Shown piece after piece: positions 53,556 through 60,986 of a DNA stretch of 64,000 nt. The stretch lies in contig RDYL01000007.1 of NCBI GenBank assembly GCA_004293165.1, forward strand, positions 1 through 64,000. The letters are read 5' to 3'. The DNA is from Flavobacteriia bacterium. Lineage in GTDB: Bacteria > Bacteroidota > Bacteroidia > Flavobacteriales > Flavobacteriaceae. The translations under genes were made by a program, and so were the position numbers. The first letter of the stretch is position 1; every line of letters begins with the position of its first letter. A model generated the notes under the pieces. That model was not told the DNA's origin. It was given only the letters and a program-made list of their open reading frames with translations, and made no database searches.

Positions 53556-56249
53556 TTAAATTTCAATATTTTTTACTGGTAAAGTGAATACAATACAAGC
53601 ACCTTTTATACTTGATTCTACCCAAATTTTACCTTTATGATGTTCTATAATTTGTTTGCAAATAGCCAATCCTAATCCGCTGCCAACTGGTTTTTTAAAA
53701 TTCTGATTGGAAGCTTGATAAAATTTGTCAAATATAACGTCAAAATCGTTAGGATTGATACCTTTTCCGTTATCTTGAACAGAAGTTATCACAAAATCAT
53801 CCTCTTTTTTTACTTGAATGGTAATTAAACCTTCACTTTCAGGACAAAATTTAATGGCATTAGAGAGCAAATTCGTAACCACTTGAATGATTCGATCTTC
53901 ATCGTAAAACGCAAAAAGAGTGTCTTTACTTTCTACATAAATACTGATTTTCTTGTTCTTAATCAATTGTTGTAAAGGTTCAATCGAATGTTCAATAGTT
54001 TCAATTAGGTTATTTTCTGTAGGATGAATGGTTTGTTTTCCTGTTTCAAATTTTTCTAAATCTAAAATCTTATCAATCAAACGATTCAATCGATCAGATT
54101 CTGAAATAATATTTTGCAAAAACTGTTTTTTTAATTCTTCTGGAATTTCGTCGTCATCGTGCAAAATTTCACTTGCTGCCCGAATAGCGGTAATTGGTGT
54201 ACGAAGTTCGTGCGTTACGGTATCTAAAAATTCATCTTTCTGAACATCTTTTCGAATCAACGTCTCGTTTGCTTTTTGTAATTCGGAGGTAATTTTTTGA
54301 AGTTGATTTGAAGTTTCAGTCAATTTTTTGTTAATAGTGATATTTTCTTTCGATTCTTCTAATATTTTCAAAACTTCAGGCAATGTAATTTTCTCTTCTT
54401 TTACAACACTTGAAATTAAAATTCGAGCAGAAGCCGTTCCGATGTGTCCAGTAAGTAAATTTTCAGCAAATTTTACCAATCTCGCATCAGCTAGTTCTTG
54501 ATTTTTATCAACATTGTATTTCACGTTGAAAATATTCATGGCGCGTTTTGTTCGTTCTTCTCCTAAAAATCGAATCAATACTTTTTCAATATCTCTTGTG
54601 TATGCAGTTCCTTTCCAAACAAAAGCATTTTCGTGATTGGTGCTGTATTTGTCAATATCTACATACATTTCAGCATAATTACGTTCACGATAATTTCCCT
54701 TAAAACTAACCGAAACCGCAAAATAGGTTAAAGTATTAAACAACATACTCCAAAATAAAGCATGAGGCACAGGTTGCAAGTAATCTAATCCGAAAAGCTG
54801 AAAGGGTTTTAACAAGCCTATTTTCATAAAACCTTCAGCAATAAAAGAGCTTTCGCTGTTGGTCAATCCTATAGTATAAGGCAAAAGTAAAGTATAAATA
54901 CAGATTAAAAAGCCAATCAAAATTCCATAGATTGCCCCCATTCTTGAACCTCTTCTCCAAAAAATGGCTCCAAAAAATGCTGGCGCTAATTGAGCAATTA
55001 TTACAAAAGAAATTAAACCGATAGAAACTAAATTATAATCTAATGCAAAGAATCGGTAAATGAAATACGCCCCAATAATTAATGAAAAAATGCCTATTTT
55101 ACGAATGTTGACAATTTTTTTATTGTTGATGATTTGTTCTTCATTTCTTAATTTTCCTAAAAACGAATAGGGAATTAACAAATTGTTACTCAGCATAGTA
55201 GACAAACTGATACTTGAAACTACAATCATAGAAATTGCTGCTGAAAATCCACCTAGAAAAACCAAAACAGTCAAAGTTTTGTTATCAAAAAATTGAGGAA
55301 TTAACAGCGAATAGGTGTCGGCGTTGACATTTTTACCTTCAAATAACACATTTCCACCCCAAGCGATTGGATATACAAATAAATTGAAAAGTAAAAGATA
55401 AAGAGGAAACAACCAAATAGCAGTCTTAATATGGCGTTCTCTGTTATTTTCAACAATTGCCATTTGAAATTGACGTGGCAATAAAAAAATCGCAAATAAA
55501 GAAACCATACTAAGGAAAAACCAATTTAAACCTTGTTCTAAACCTCCAATGGTATTTTTTTCTTTAAAGTTATCTAACAACGAAGCTTGGGCATAAATAT
55601 CATCATAACCATCAAACACAAAGAAAGTTACATAAATTCCAATAATTAAAAAGAAAACTAATTTCAATATACTTTCTAAAGCAACTGCGGTAACAATTCC
55701 TTTTCTTTTTTCCGAAGCATCCACATAGCGTGTTCCATAATAGGAGGCAAAAAGAGCTAAAGCCACAGCAACATAGGTAGTTGTATCATCAAAAATATAG
55801 GAACTTAAGTTGGTTTTAGTAACAATATGAAACGTTTCAGAAATAGCTTTCAATTGGAGTGCTATATAAGGTAAAATTCCAGCCAAACAAACTACAGTAA
55901 CAATTGCTCCTAAAAAACGGCTATTACCATAACGAAGCGAAATAAAATCAGCAATACTTGAAATTTTATTCACACGAGAAATGCGAATAATTTTCTTTAA
56001 AATCATAATCCATGCTGGAATAATAATAATGGGACCGATGTAAATAGGCAAATAGCTAAGTCCTGAATTGGCGGCCACTCCTATACTTCCATAATACGTC
56101 CAAGCGGTACAATACACAGCTAATGATAAAGAATAGATGTACGAATTATTAGTCCATTTAACATTTTCTTTTTTTTCTGCCCAATGTGCAATAAAAAAAA
56201 GAATACCTAAATACCCTAATAAAATAAGTAATAAAACAGCACTATTCAT
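53556..56249 (-). CDS. sodium:solute symporter-type sensor histidine kinase
   Basis: The 897-residue protein joins an SSS-type transporter (about 13 helices, residues 1-510) to a STAC-like linker (LVKFAENLLTGHIGTASARI, about 600-640), a coiled coil, a HisKA domain with H680 (THELRTPITAIRA) and a HATPase domain (NLLSNAIKF, DNGKGINP, GSGLGLAICKQI). Similar kinases (CbrA and relatives) sense or carry a nutrient. The setting between prpE/acs and an MFS/porin set suggests a short-chain acid. It overlaps the small gene before it by 8 bases. Confidence 0.93.
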   Translation of the reverse strand: MNSAVLLLILLGYLGILFFIAHWAEKKENVKWTNNSYIYSLSLAVYCTAWTYYGSIGVAANSGLSYLPIYIGPIIIIPAWIMILKKIIRISRVNKISSIADFISLRYGNSRFLGAIVTVVCLAGILPYIALQLKAISETFHIVTKTNLSSYIFDDTTTYVAVALALFASYYGTRYVDASEKRKGIVTAVALESILKLVFFLIIGIYVTFFVFDGYDDIYAQASLLDNFKEKNTIGGLEQGLNWFFLSMVSLFAIFLLPRQFQMAIVENNRERHIKTAIWLFPLYLLLFNLFVYPIAWGGNVLFEGKNVNADTYSLLIPQFFDNKTLTVLVFLGGFSAAISMIVVSSISLSTMLSNNLLIPYSFLGKLRNEEQIINNKKIVNIRKIGIFSLIIGAYFIYRFFALDYNLVSIGLISFVIIAQLAPAFFGAIFWRRGSRMGAIYGILIGFLICIYTLLLPYTIGLTNSESSFIAEGFMKIGLLKPFQLFGLDYLQPVPHALFWSMLFNTLTYFAVSVSFKGNYRERNYAEMYVDIDKYSTNHENAFVWKGTAYTRDIEKVLIRFLGEERTKRAMNIFNVKYNVDKNQELADARLVKFAENLLTGHIGTASARILISSVVKEEKITLPEVLKILEESKENITINKKLTETSNQLQKITSELQKANETLIRKDVQKDEFLDTVTHELRTPITAIRAASEILHDDDEIPEELKKQFLQNIISESDRLNRLIDKILDLEKFETGKQTIHPTENNLIETIEHSIEPLQQLIKNKKISIYVESKDTLFAFYDEDRIIQVVTNLLSNAIKFCPESEGLITIQVKKEDDFVITSVQDNGKGINPNDFDVIFDKFYQASNQNFKKPVGSGLGLAICKQIIEHHKGKIWVESSIKGACIVFTLPVKNIEI

Positions 56250-56448
56250 AATAACGTTGTACTACAATCCAAGACATTAATACGGAAAATAACCAAGCAG
56301 AAAAGATATAAATATAAATGATAGGAAAACCTAAAAAACTTTCAGAACTATCAAATAACAGCACTATTGGCAAGTTAAGCGCCAAAAGCAATAGCAATGA
56401 CAAAACCACTAATTTTTGTTGATGCCTTTTTTTCATTTTTATATCCAT
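56242..56448 (-). CDS. small membrane partner of the sensor kinase
   Basis: The 68-residue protein has two helices (KLVVLSLLLLLALNLPIVLLF, IIYIYIFSAWLFSVLMSWIVV). It overlaps the kinase gene by 8 bases. The position is like that of the DUF4212 or YjcH-type small proteins that accompany SSS transporters; the sequence is not clearly either. Starts at 56448 or 56436 are both possible. Confidence 0.7.
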   Translation of the reverse strand: MDIKMKKRHQQKLVVLSLLLLLALNLPIVLLFDSSESFLGFPIIYIYIFSAWLFSVLMSWIVVQRYYE

Positions 56449-56459
56449 TTATAAAACCC

Positions 56460-56488
56460 AGAAGCTCTTATGTAAAATAAGAGCTTCT
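56460..56488 (-). terminator. terminator between the MFS unit and the kinase unit
   Basis: AGAAGCTCTTAT pairs perfectly with ATAAGAGCTTCT around a 5-base loop, 22 bases past the DUF6814 stop. It separates the porin/MFS/DUF6814 genes from the kinase operon. Confidence 0.86.
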
Positions 56489-56510
56489 AAGTTAAGTATA
56501 TTTTTTTTAA

Positions 56511-56726
56511 TTAATCTTCATATTCATCAGTAATTGCATACCAACCAAAAATAGTTAATCCGGTAACAATCATAGGTAAAAGTATAAAGAAAATAATAAT
56601 TCCAAAAACTAAATCATCTTGTTTTCCAGAAGTTAATTTACCTCCAAAAATTCCAATCGAAAAATAGGCTATTGCAATTGCAAGTACTATCCATACGATT
56701 CCTAAATATTTTTTTATTGTGTTCAT
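56511..56726 (-). CDS. DUF6814-like small membrane protein
   Basis: The 71-residue protein has two helices (KKYLGIVWIVLAIAIAYFSIG, and LVFGIIIFFILLPMIVTGLTI) and ends WYAITDEYED. It matches small Bacteroidota proteins encoded directly after MFS carriers. It follows the MFS gene by 12 bases and is probably an accessory subunit. Confidence 0.78.
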   Translation of the reverse strand: MNTIKKYLGIVWIVLAIAIAYFSIGIFGGKLTSGKQDDLVFGIIIFFILLPMIVTGLTIFGWYAITDEYED

Positions 56727-56738
56727 GATTATTATTTT

Positions 56739-58280
56739 TTAGTCGTGAAGTGTGTTAATTTTTCTATCAATATATATCATTCCAATTACAAAGCAAATTG
56801 CAGCAATTCCAATTGGATACCAAAGTCCTTCTAAATAAAACTCTACATCACCTGCTTCTTTAGAAGTGGTAACAAAATAAGTTGAAATAGCAGGCAGTAA
56901 TCCACCAAAGATACCATTTCCTACGTGATATGGTAACGACATTGAGGTATATCTAATTTTAACAGGAAACATTTCTACTAAGAAAGCAGCAATTGGACCA
57001 TAAACCATAGTTACAAAAATCACCTGAATAAAAACCATTAATACTAAAAACCAACGGTCGCTATTATTAATCATTTTAGTAACTTTTGTTTCTATTTTGT
57101 CTTTTCCTTTATCATCTACCATAACTTTTCCGCTTTCAAAATGGATTGTTTTGATTTCTTCTAAAGTTGTTCCATCGGTATATACTTTTGTAGTAGTATA
57201 GATAGAATCCGTTTTAGTAGCATCAATTTCTTTTAGAGAAGGAACTACCTTAGTTTGATTAACTATTTCTGTTTTTAAAGTTAAATCTGTTGAAGCATAC
57301 ATGGCTCTATAAATTGGGCGATAGGCTAAAATGGCAATCAACATACCACTCATCATGATCACTTTTCTTCCAACTTTATCACTCAACCAACCAAAGAATA
57401 CGAAGAATGGCGTTCCTAATAAGAGTGCAATACCTAATAGAGTATCTACTTGAGAAGATTCTATACTTTGTACAGTTTTTAAGAAGTTCATGGCATAAAA
57501 TTGACCAGTATACCAAACAACTCCTTGTCCCATTGTGGCACCAAATAATGCTAAAAGAACAAATTTTAGATTGAATTTATTTCCAAAACTTTCTTTTAAT
57601 GGATTAGTTGATGTTTTTCCTTCTGATTTTGCTTTTGCAAAAACTGGTGATTCATGCATGTTTTTACGAATCAAGAACGAGATATAAACCATTACGATTG
57701 AAACCCAAAAAGGAACTCTCCATCCCCAATCATCAAAAGCTTCTTTCGACATTACTCCTTTAGTAATTAAAATTACCATTAAAGAGATAAATAAACCTAC
57801 AGTTGCTGTAGTTTGAATCCAAGAGGTCCAATATCCTTTTTCGTTTTTTGGAGCATGCTCAGCTACATAAGTTGCCGCACCTCCATATTCACCTCCAAGA
57901 GCTAAACCTTGAAGTAAACGTAGAATCAAAACTAAAACTGGAGCAGCGTAACCAATAGTTTCAAAACTTGGAATACATCCAATTATAAAAGTAGCTCCCC
58001 CCATTAACATTAAAGTTACCATGAAAGTATACTTTCTTCCAATTAAATCTCCTAATCTTCCAAAGAATAGGGCTCCAAACGGACGAACTACGAAACCAGC
58101 TGCAAATGTTGCTAACGTTGATAAGAAAGCTGCTGTAGGATTGTCAGAAGGGAAAAATTTAGTAGATAAAACTACGGCTAAACTACCGAAGATATAGAAA
58201 TCGTACCACTCAATCATTGTTCCCATAGAGGAAGCTGAAATAACTTTCCAGATTCCTTTTGATGATTTATTTTCGCTCAT
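56739..58280 (-). CDS. MFS transporter of the metabolite:H+ symporter type
   Basis: The 513-residue protein is a 12-helix MFS carrier. SMGTMIEWYDFYIFGSLAVV and GRLGDLIGRKYTFM mark the MHS/ProP-like group, which imports organic acids, betaine or proline. A hydrophilic loop of about 75 residues (about 332-408, KTDSIYTTTKVYTDGTTLEE and so on) splits the second half between helices 8 and 9, which is unusual. The neighbours (porin, acyl-CoA synthetases) point to a carboxylate. It forms a unit with DUF6814. Confidence 0.9.
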   Translation of the reverse strand: MSENKSSKGIWKVISASSMGTMIEWYDFYIFGSLAVVLSTKFFPSDNPTAAFLSTLATFAAGFVVRPFGALFFGRLGDLIGRKYTFMVTLMLMGGATFIIGCIPSFETIGYAAPVLVLILRLLQGLALGGEYGGAATYVAEHAPKNEKGYWTSWIQTTATVGLFISLMVILITKGVMSKEAFDDWGWRVPFWVSIVMVYISFLIRKNMHESPVFAKAKSEGKTSTNPLKESFGNKFNLKFVLLALFGATMGQGVVWYTGQFYAMNFLKTVQSIESSQVDTLLGIALLLGTPFFVFFGWLSDKVGRKVIMMSGMLIAILAYRPIYRAMYASTDLTLKTEIVNQTKVVPSLKEIDATKTDSIYTTTKVYTDGTTLEEIKTIHFESGKVMVDDKGKDKIETKVTKMINNSDRWFLVLMVFIQVIFVTMVYGPIAAFLVEMFPVKIRYTSMSLPYHVGNGIFGGLLPAISTYFVTTSKEAGDVEFYLEGLWYPIGIAAICFVIGMIYIDRKINTLHD

Positions 58281-58311
58281 AATTTAAATATATTTAATTG
58301 TTATTGTTTGA

Positions 58312-59550
58312 TTAAAATGAATAAACAGCTGAAACCATTGCTCTAAAATTTCCTACTTTGTTTTCAGCACCAGAAATAGATAAATCACTTTGTGTGGTTC
58401 CATGAGTAGCTGCGGTATACTCTATTTCTGGAGTAAGTCTAAATTTATTTTGTTTAAAATCAATTCTAGCAGAAGCTCTCCACATGTCTTTTACACCTCT
58501 TGAGGCATTAATTCCTCTTGCATAAATATTTAATGCTGTTGAATTTGATGAAGTACCTTCTTGGTTAGTATATCCAAAGAAAAAACCAGGTGCTGTTTTT
58601 TTATTATTACTAGCAATATCTAACCAAAACGAATTAGTTCTTATTCCTTCATATGTAACAGGATTGGCTCCATTAGCATAGCTAGCATAACCTCCTAACA
58701 TAACTAAATGATGTAGATTTTCACCTGTAATTCCATAAACTTTCACATGAAATTTATCATTATTGTATTTTAAATAAGCTAAAAATGAAGTTGAATTTAA
58801 ACTTTCATCAGAATTTAATCCATTAGATTCTATGAGTGGTTTATTTGGATATAATTCAGCACCAAATCCTGCTAAAATTGATTTATTTCTAAATTCAATT
58901 TTACCATGCATTGCAGGTAATACACTATTATAAACAGGTGAATTATTATTTCCATCAGCAGAAAAAGCTCCAAACTCACGATCTTTATATGCAATAAAAG
59001 AAAATCTAAATTTATCATTTAATTTTTGATCGATTCTGAATTGAGTTGCCCATCCAAAAGGATTAAAAGGAATTCCAGTAGAAAAATTTGCTACACCAGG
59101 GAACACTTCAGGAATAAATGTTGGGTACCATGTTTGACCAAATGTTAAAGATGATTTTTCCCAATCTAACTTGGCATAGGCATGACGTAGTCTAAATAAC
59201 GCAATAGATTGTTGTGTATTTCCAAAGAAATCTCCTTCAATAACTCCTGATACTTTAGCACCCCACACATCGGGACCAGATGCTTTTACACCTAATCTCG
59301 AAACTACTGATAAAAAATTCGATGCTCCAGAAGCATTAATATCATCATTATTAGCATCTAGTTTTTCGTCCAATGGCCATAAGTTTAAATGATACTCTCT
59401 TACTTGAGCTGATTGTCTGGTATCCCAGATATAATCAACTCTAGCAAAACCATAAAGATCAACCTTATATGGCTTTTCTTGTGGTTTATCCTCTTGTGAA
59501 AAGGAAATCGCTGAAAATAAAAATCCAGCAACAATTAATACTTTTTTCAT
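58312..59550 (-). CDS. DcaP-like outer-membrane porin
   Basis: The 412-residue protein has a signal peptide (MKKVLIVAGFLFSAISFSQ) and a barrel that starts YKVDLYGFARVDYIWDTRQS, with VSRLGVKASGPDVWGAKVSG, a trimeric DcaP-type porin pattern. The last residues (FRAMVSAVYSF) end in phenylalanine, as BAM substrates do. DcaP porins pass dicarboxylates and similar anions. It leads the MFS and DUF6814 genes (31-base gap). An inverted TTACAA/TTGTAA pair lies 68-88 bases upstream. Confidence 0.88.
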   Translation of the reverse strand: MKKVLIVAGFLFSAISFSQEDKPQEKPYKVDLYGFARVDYIWDTRQSAQVREYHLNLWPLDEKLDANNDDINASGASNFLSVVSRLGVKASGPDVWGAKVSGVIEGDFFGNTQQSIALFRLRHAYAKLDWEKSSLTFGQTWYPTFIPEVFPGVANFSTGIPFNPFGWATQFRIDQKLNDKFRFSFIAYKDREFGAFSADGNNNSPVYNSVLPAMHGKIEFRNKSILAGFGAELYPNKPLIESNGLNSDESLNSTSFLAYLKYNNDKFHVKVYGITGENLHHLVMLGGYASYANGANPVTYEGIRTNSFWLDIASNNKKTAPGFFFGYTNQEGTSSNSTALNIYARGINASRGVKDMWRASARIDFKQNKFRLTPEIEYTAATHGTTQSDLSISGAENKVGNFRAMVSAVYSF

Positions 59551-59617
59551 AATTTAAGTTTTGGTTAGTGTTGCATTTCTGCTTGACCAAATTCTAAAAT
59601 TATGTTAATGAAAAAAA

Positions 59618-59638
59618 TTACAATATATAATTTTGTAA
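59618..59638. promoter_or_regulatory. inverted half-sites upstream of the porin gene
   Basis: TTACAA and TTGTAA are separated by 9 bases, 68 bases upstream of the porin start and 11 bases from the stop of the zinc-ribbon/HTH gene. A regulator site is possible; which protein binds is unknown. Confidence 0.35.
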
Positions 59639-59648
59639 AGCAATATAG

Positions 59649-60068
59649 TTAATCCTTAAAACGCTCCCATTTAATAAGCATAAACTTGTCCCCTAGCTCT
59701 GTAATAATCATACCCGCTCCTGATAATCTATCTTTGTTTTGAAGGTATTCAACCAACTCATTATGCTTAAAAATCTTATAAGTAGGATGATAATTTGGAT
59801 GTGGCGGCTTTTTTATTTTAAACTCCTTTACCCAATTACTAATGGATACGTGTGAAACCCCAATAATACGCTCTATTTCTCTAAAACTCAACCCTTCTAA
59901 ATACAATTGCAAGGCTTTAGTTACATAGTAATCATCGATCTTTTTACCTAATTTATTGACAGTGAAGTAATAATTACAAGATTTGCACAAATACCTTTGT
60001 CTGTCTTTGATTACACCACTTTTAACAATTGAATCACTTTGGCATTTGGGACACGCTAAAATTTCCAT
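59649..60068 (-). CDS. IS1 InsA-like zinc-ribbon/HTH protein, possibly a domesticated regulator
   Basis: The 139-residue protein begins with a zinc ribbon (CPKCQSDS, then CKSCNYYF) and a helix-turn-helix (YLEGLSFREIERIIGVSHVS), the InsA layout of IS1-family transposases. There is no InsB catalytic part after it and no inverted repeats or second frame. The last 40 residues (YKIFKHNELVEYLQNKDRLS, MLIKWERFKD) differ from InsA and could be a new partner-binding end. Intact, alone, and beside a conserved porin/MFS set, it looks like a DNA-binding protein recruited from a transposon. Confidence 0.72.
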   Translation of the reverse strand: MEILACPKCQSDSIVKSGVIKDRQRYLCKSCNYYFTVNKLGKKIDDYYVTKALQLYLEGLSFREIERIIGVSHVSISNWVKEFKIKKPPHPNYHPTYKIFKHNELVEYLQNKDRLSGAGMIITELGDKFMLIKWERFKD

Positions 60069-60074
60069 ATATAT

Positions 60075-60107
60075 AATTTTTGCATAAATATACTAATTTT
60101 GCAAAAT
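60075..60107. promoter_or_regulatory. palindromic site upstream of the zinc-ribbon/HTH gene
   Basis: ATTTTGCAAAAT (60096-60107) is a perfect 12-bp palindrome, with a partial copy ATTTTTGCATAAAT-like at 60076-60089. Both lie 8-39 bases before the start codon. Self-regulation is inferred. Confidence 0.4.
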
Positions 60108-60312
60108 ATACAAAAATATTGTTCGTAATTTTTCAATTATTATTTTTTACATATCGTAATTATTTATAATAAAAATTACACATAATGCAATAATTATCAA
60201 ATAGTAGCCTTTTCAGGTTTTCAAAATGTTAATAAAAATATACAACTTTATCAAAAAATTATAGTTACGACTTTAAAATTATTTACTTAATTTGTACAAA
60301 CAACACACAACT

Positions 60313-60915
60313 ATGCAATTCGATATTCAACATACCGAATCTTCCGCTTTATACAAGCTTTTAACAGGCACTGTAATCCCAAGACCTATTGGTTGGATTT
60401 CTACTATTGATGCAAATGGAATTAACAACCTTGCTCCTTTTTCTTTTTTTAATGTGGTGAGCGAAGATCCACCTCATGTTATGTTTTCAACCGTAAGAAC
60501 AGGTAATAAAAACAAAGACACCTTAAACAATATACTTTACAACAATCAATTCGTTGTTAATTTGGTGACTGAAGATATAGTTGAACAAATGAATTCTACG
60601 TCTCAGTCTGTAGCTGCTGATATTGATGAATTTGAATTGGCAAATGTAACACCAATAGATTCAATATATATTCAACCTAAACGTGTTAAAGAAAGTTTAG
60701 TTCATTTTGAATGTGAAATGGTACATAACTATTTCATTGAAAATCATCAAAATGGTGGTGCTTGCATTATCATCGGGAAAATTATTACGATGCATATTGA
60801 CGATTCTATTTTAATGGAAAATCACAGAATTAATTTAGAAACATACAAGCCTGTGGCACGTTTAGCAGGTTCGAATTACAGTAAACTAGGAGAAATATTC
60901 TCAATTAAAAGATAA
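60313..60915 (+). CDS. flavin reductase-like FMN-binding protein
   Basis: The 200-residue protein is a split-barrel flavin reductase-like member: GTVIPRPIGWISTIDANGINNLAPFSFFN and VSEDPPHVMFST near the start, GGACIIIGKIITMHIDD near the end. It would reduce free FMN with NAD(P)H or bind flavin for a partner oxygenase. It precedes a fused aromatic-CoA monooxygenase by 71 bases, which is the likely functional link. The TTG at 60292 opens the frame; the ATG at 60313 is preferred. Confidence 0.87.
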   Translation: MQFDIQHTESSALYKLLTGTVIPRPIGWISTIDANGINNLAPFSFFNVVSEDPPHVMFSTVRTGNKNKDTLNNILYNNQFVVNLVTEDIVEQMNSTSQSVAADIDEFELANVTPIDSIYIQPKRVKESLVHFECEMVHNYFIENHQNGGACIIIGKIITMHIDDSILMENHRINLETYKPVARLAGSNYSKLGEIFSIKR

Positions 60916-60941
60916 TAAAAACAATAAAATCAGCGAATATC

Positions 60942-60980
60942 AGCGTTTTGCTTTAGCAAATCCGTTTTATCCGCGTGCTA
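60942..60980. repeat. dispersed intergenic repeat, second copy of the 50.55-kb unit
   Basis: Shares AATCAGCG/AATCCGTTTTATCNGCGTGC with 50542-50582. It runs up to the start of the fused monooxygenase gene. Confidence 0.55.
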
Positions 60981-60986
60981 ATCAAT

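Noticed and set aside
59649..60068. A complete IS1 element
   Set aside because: There is no InsB frame, no -1 slippery site and no terminal inverted repeats around the gene.
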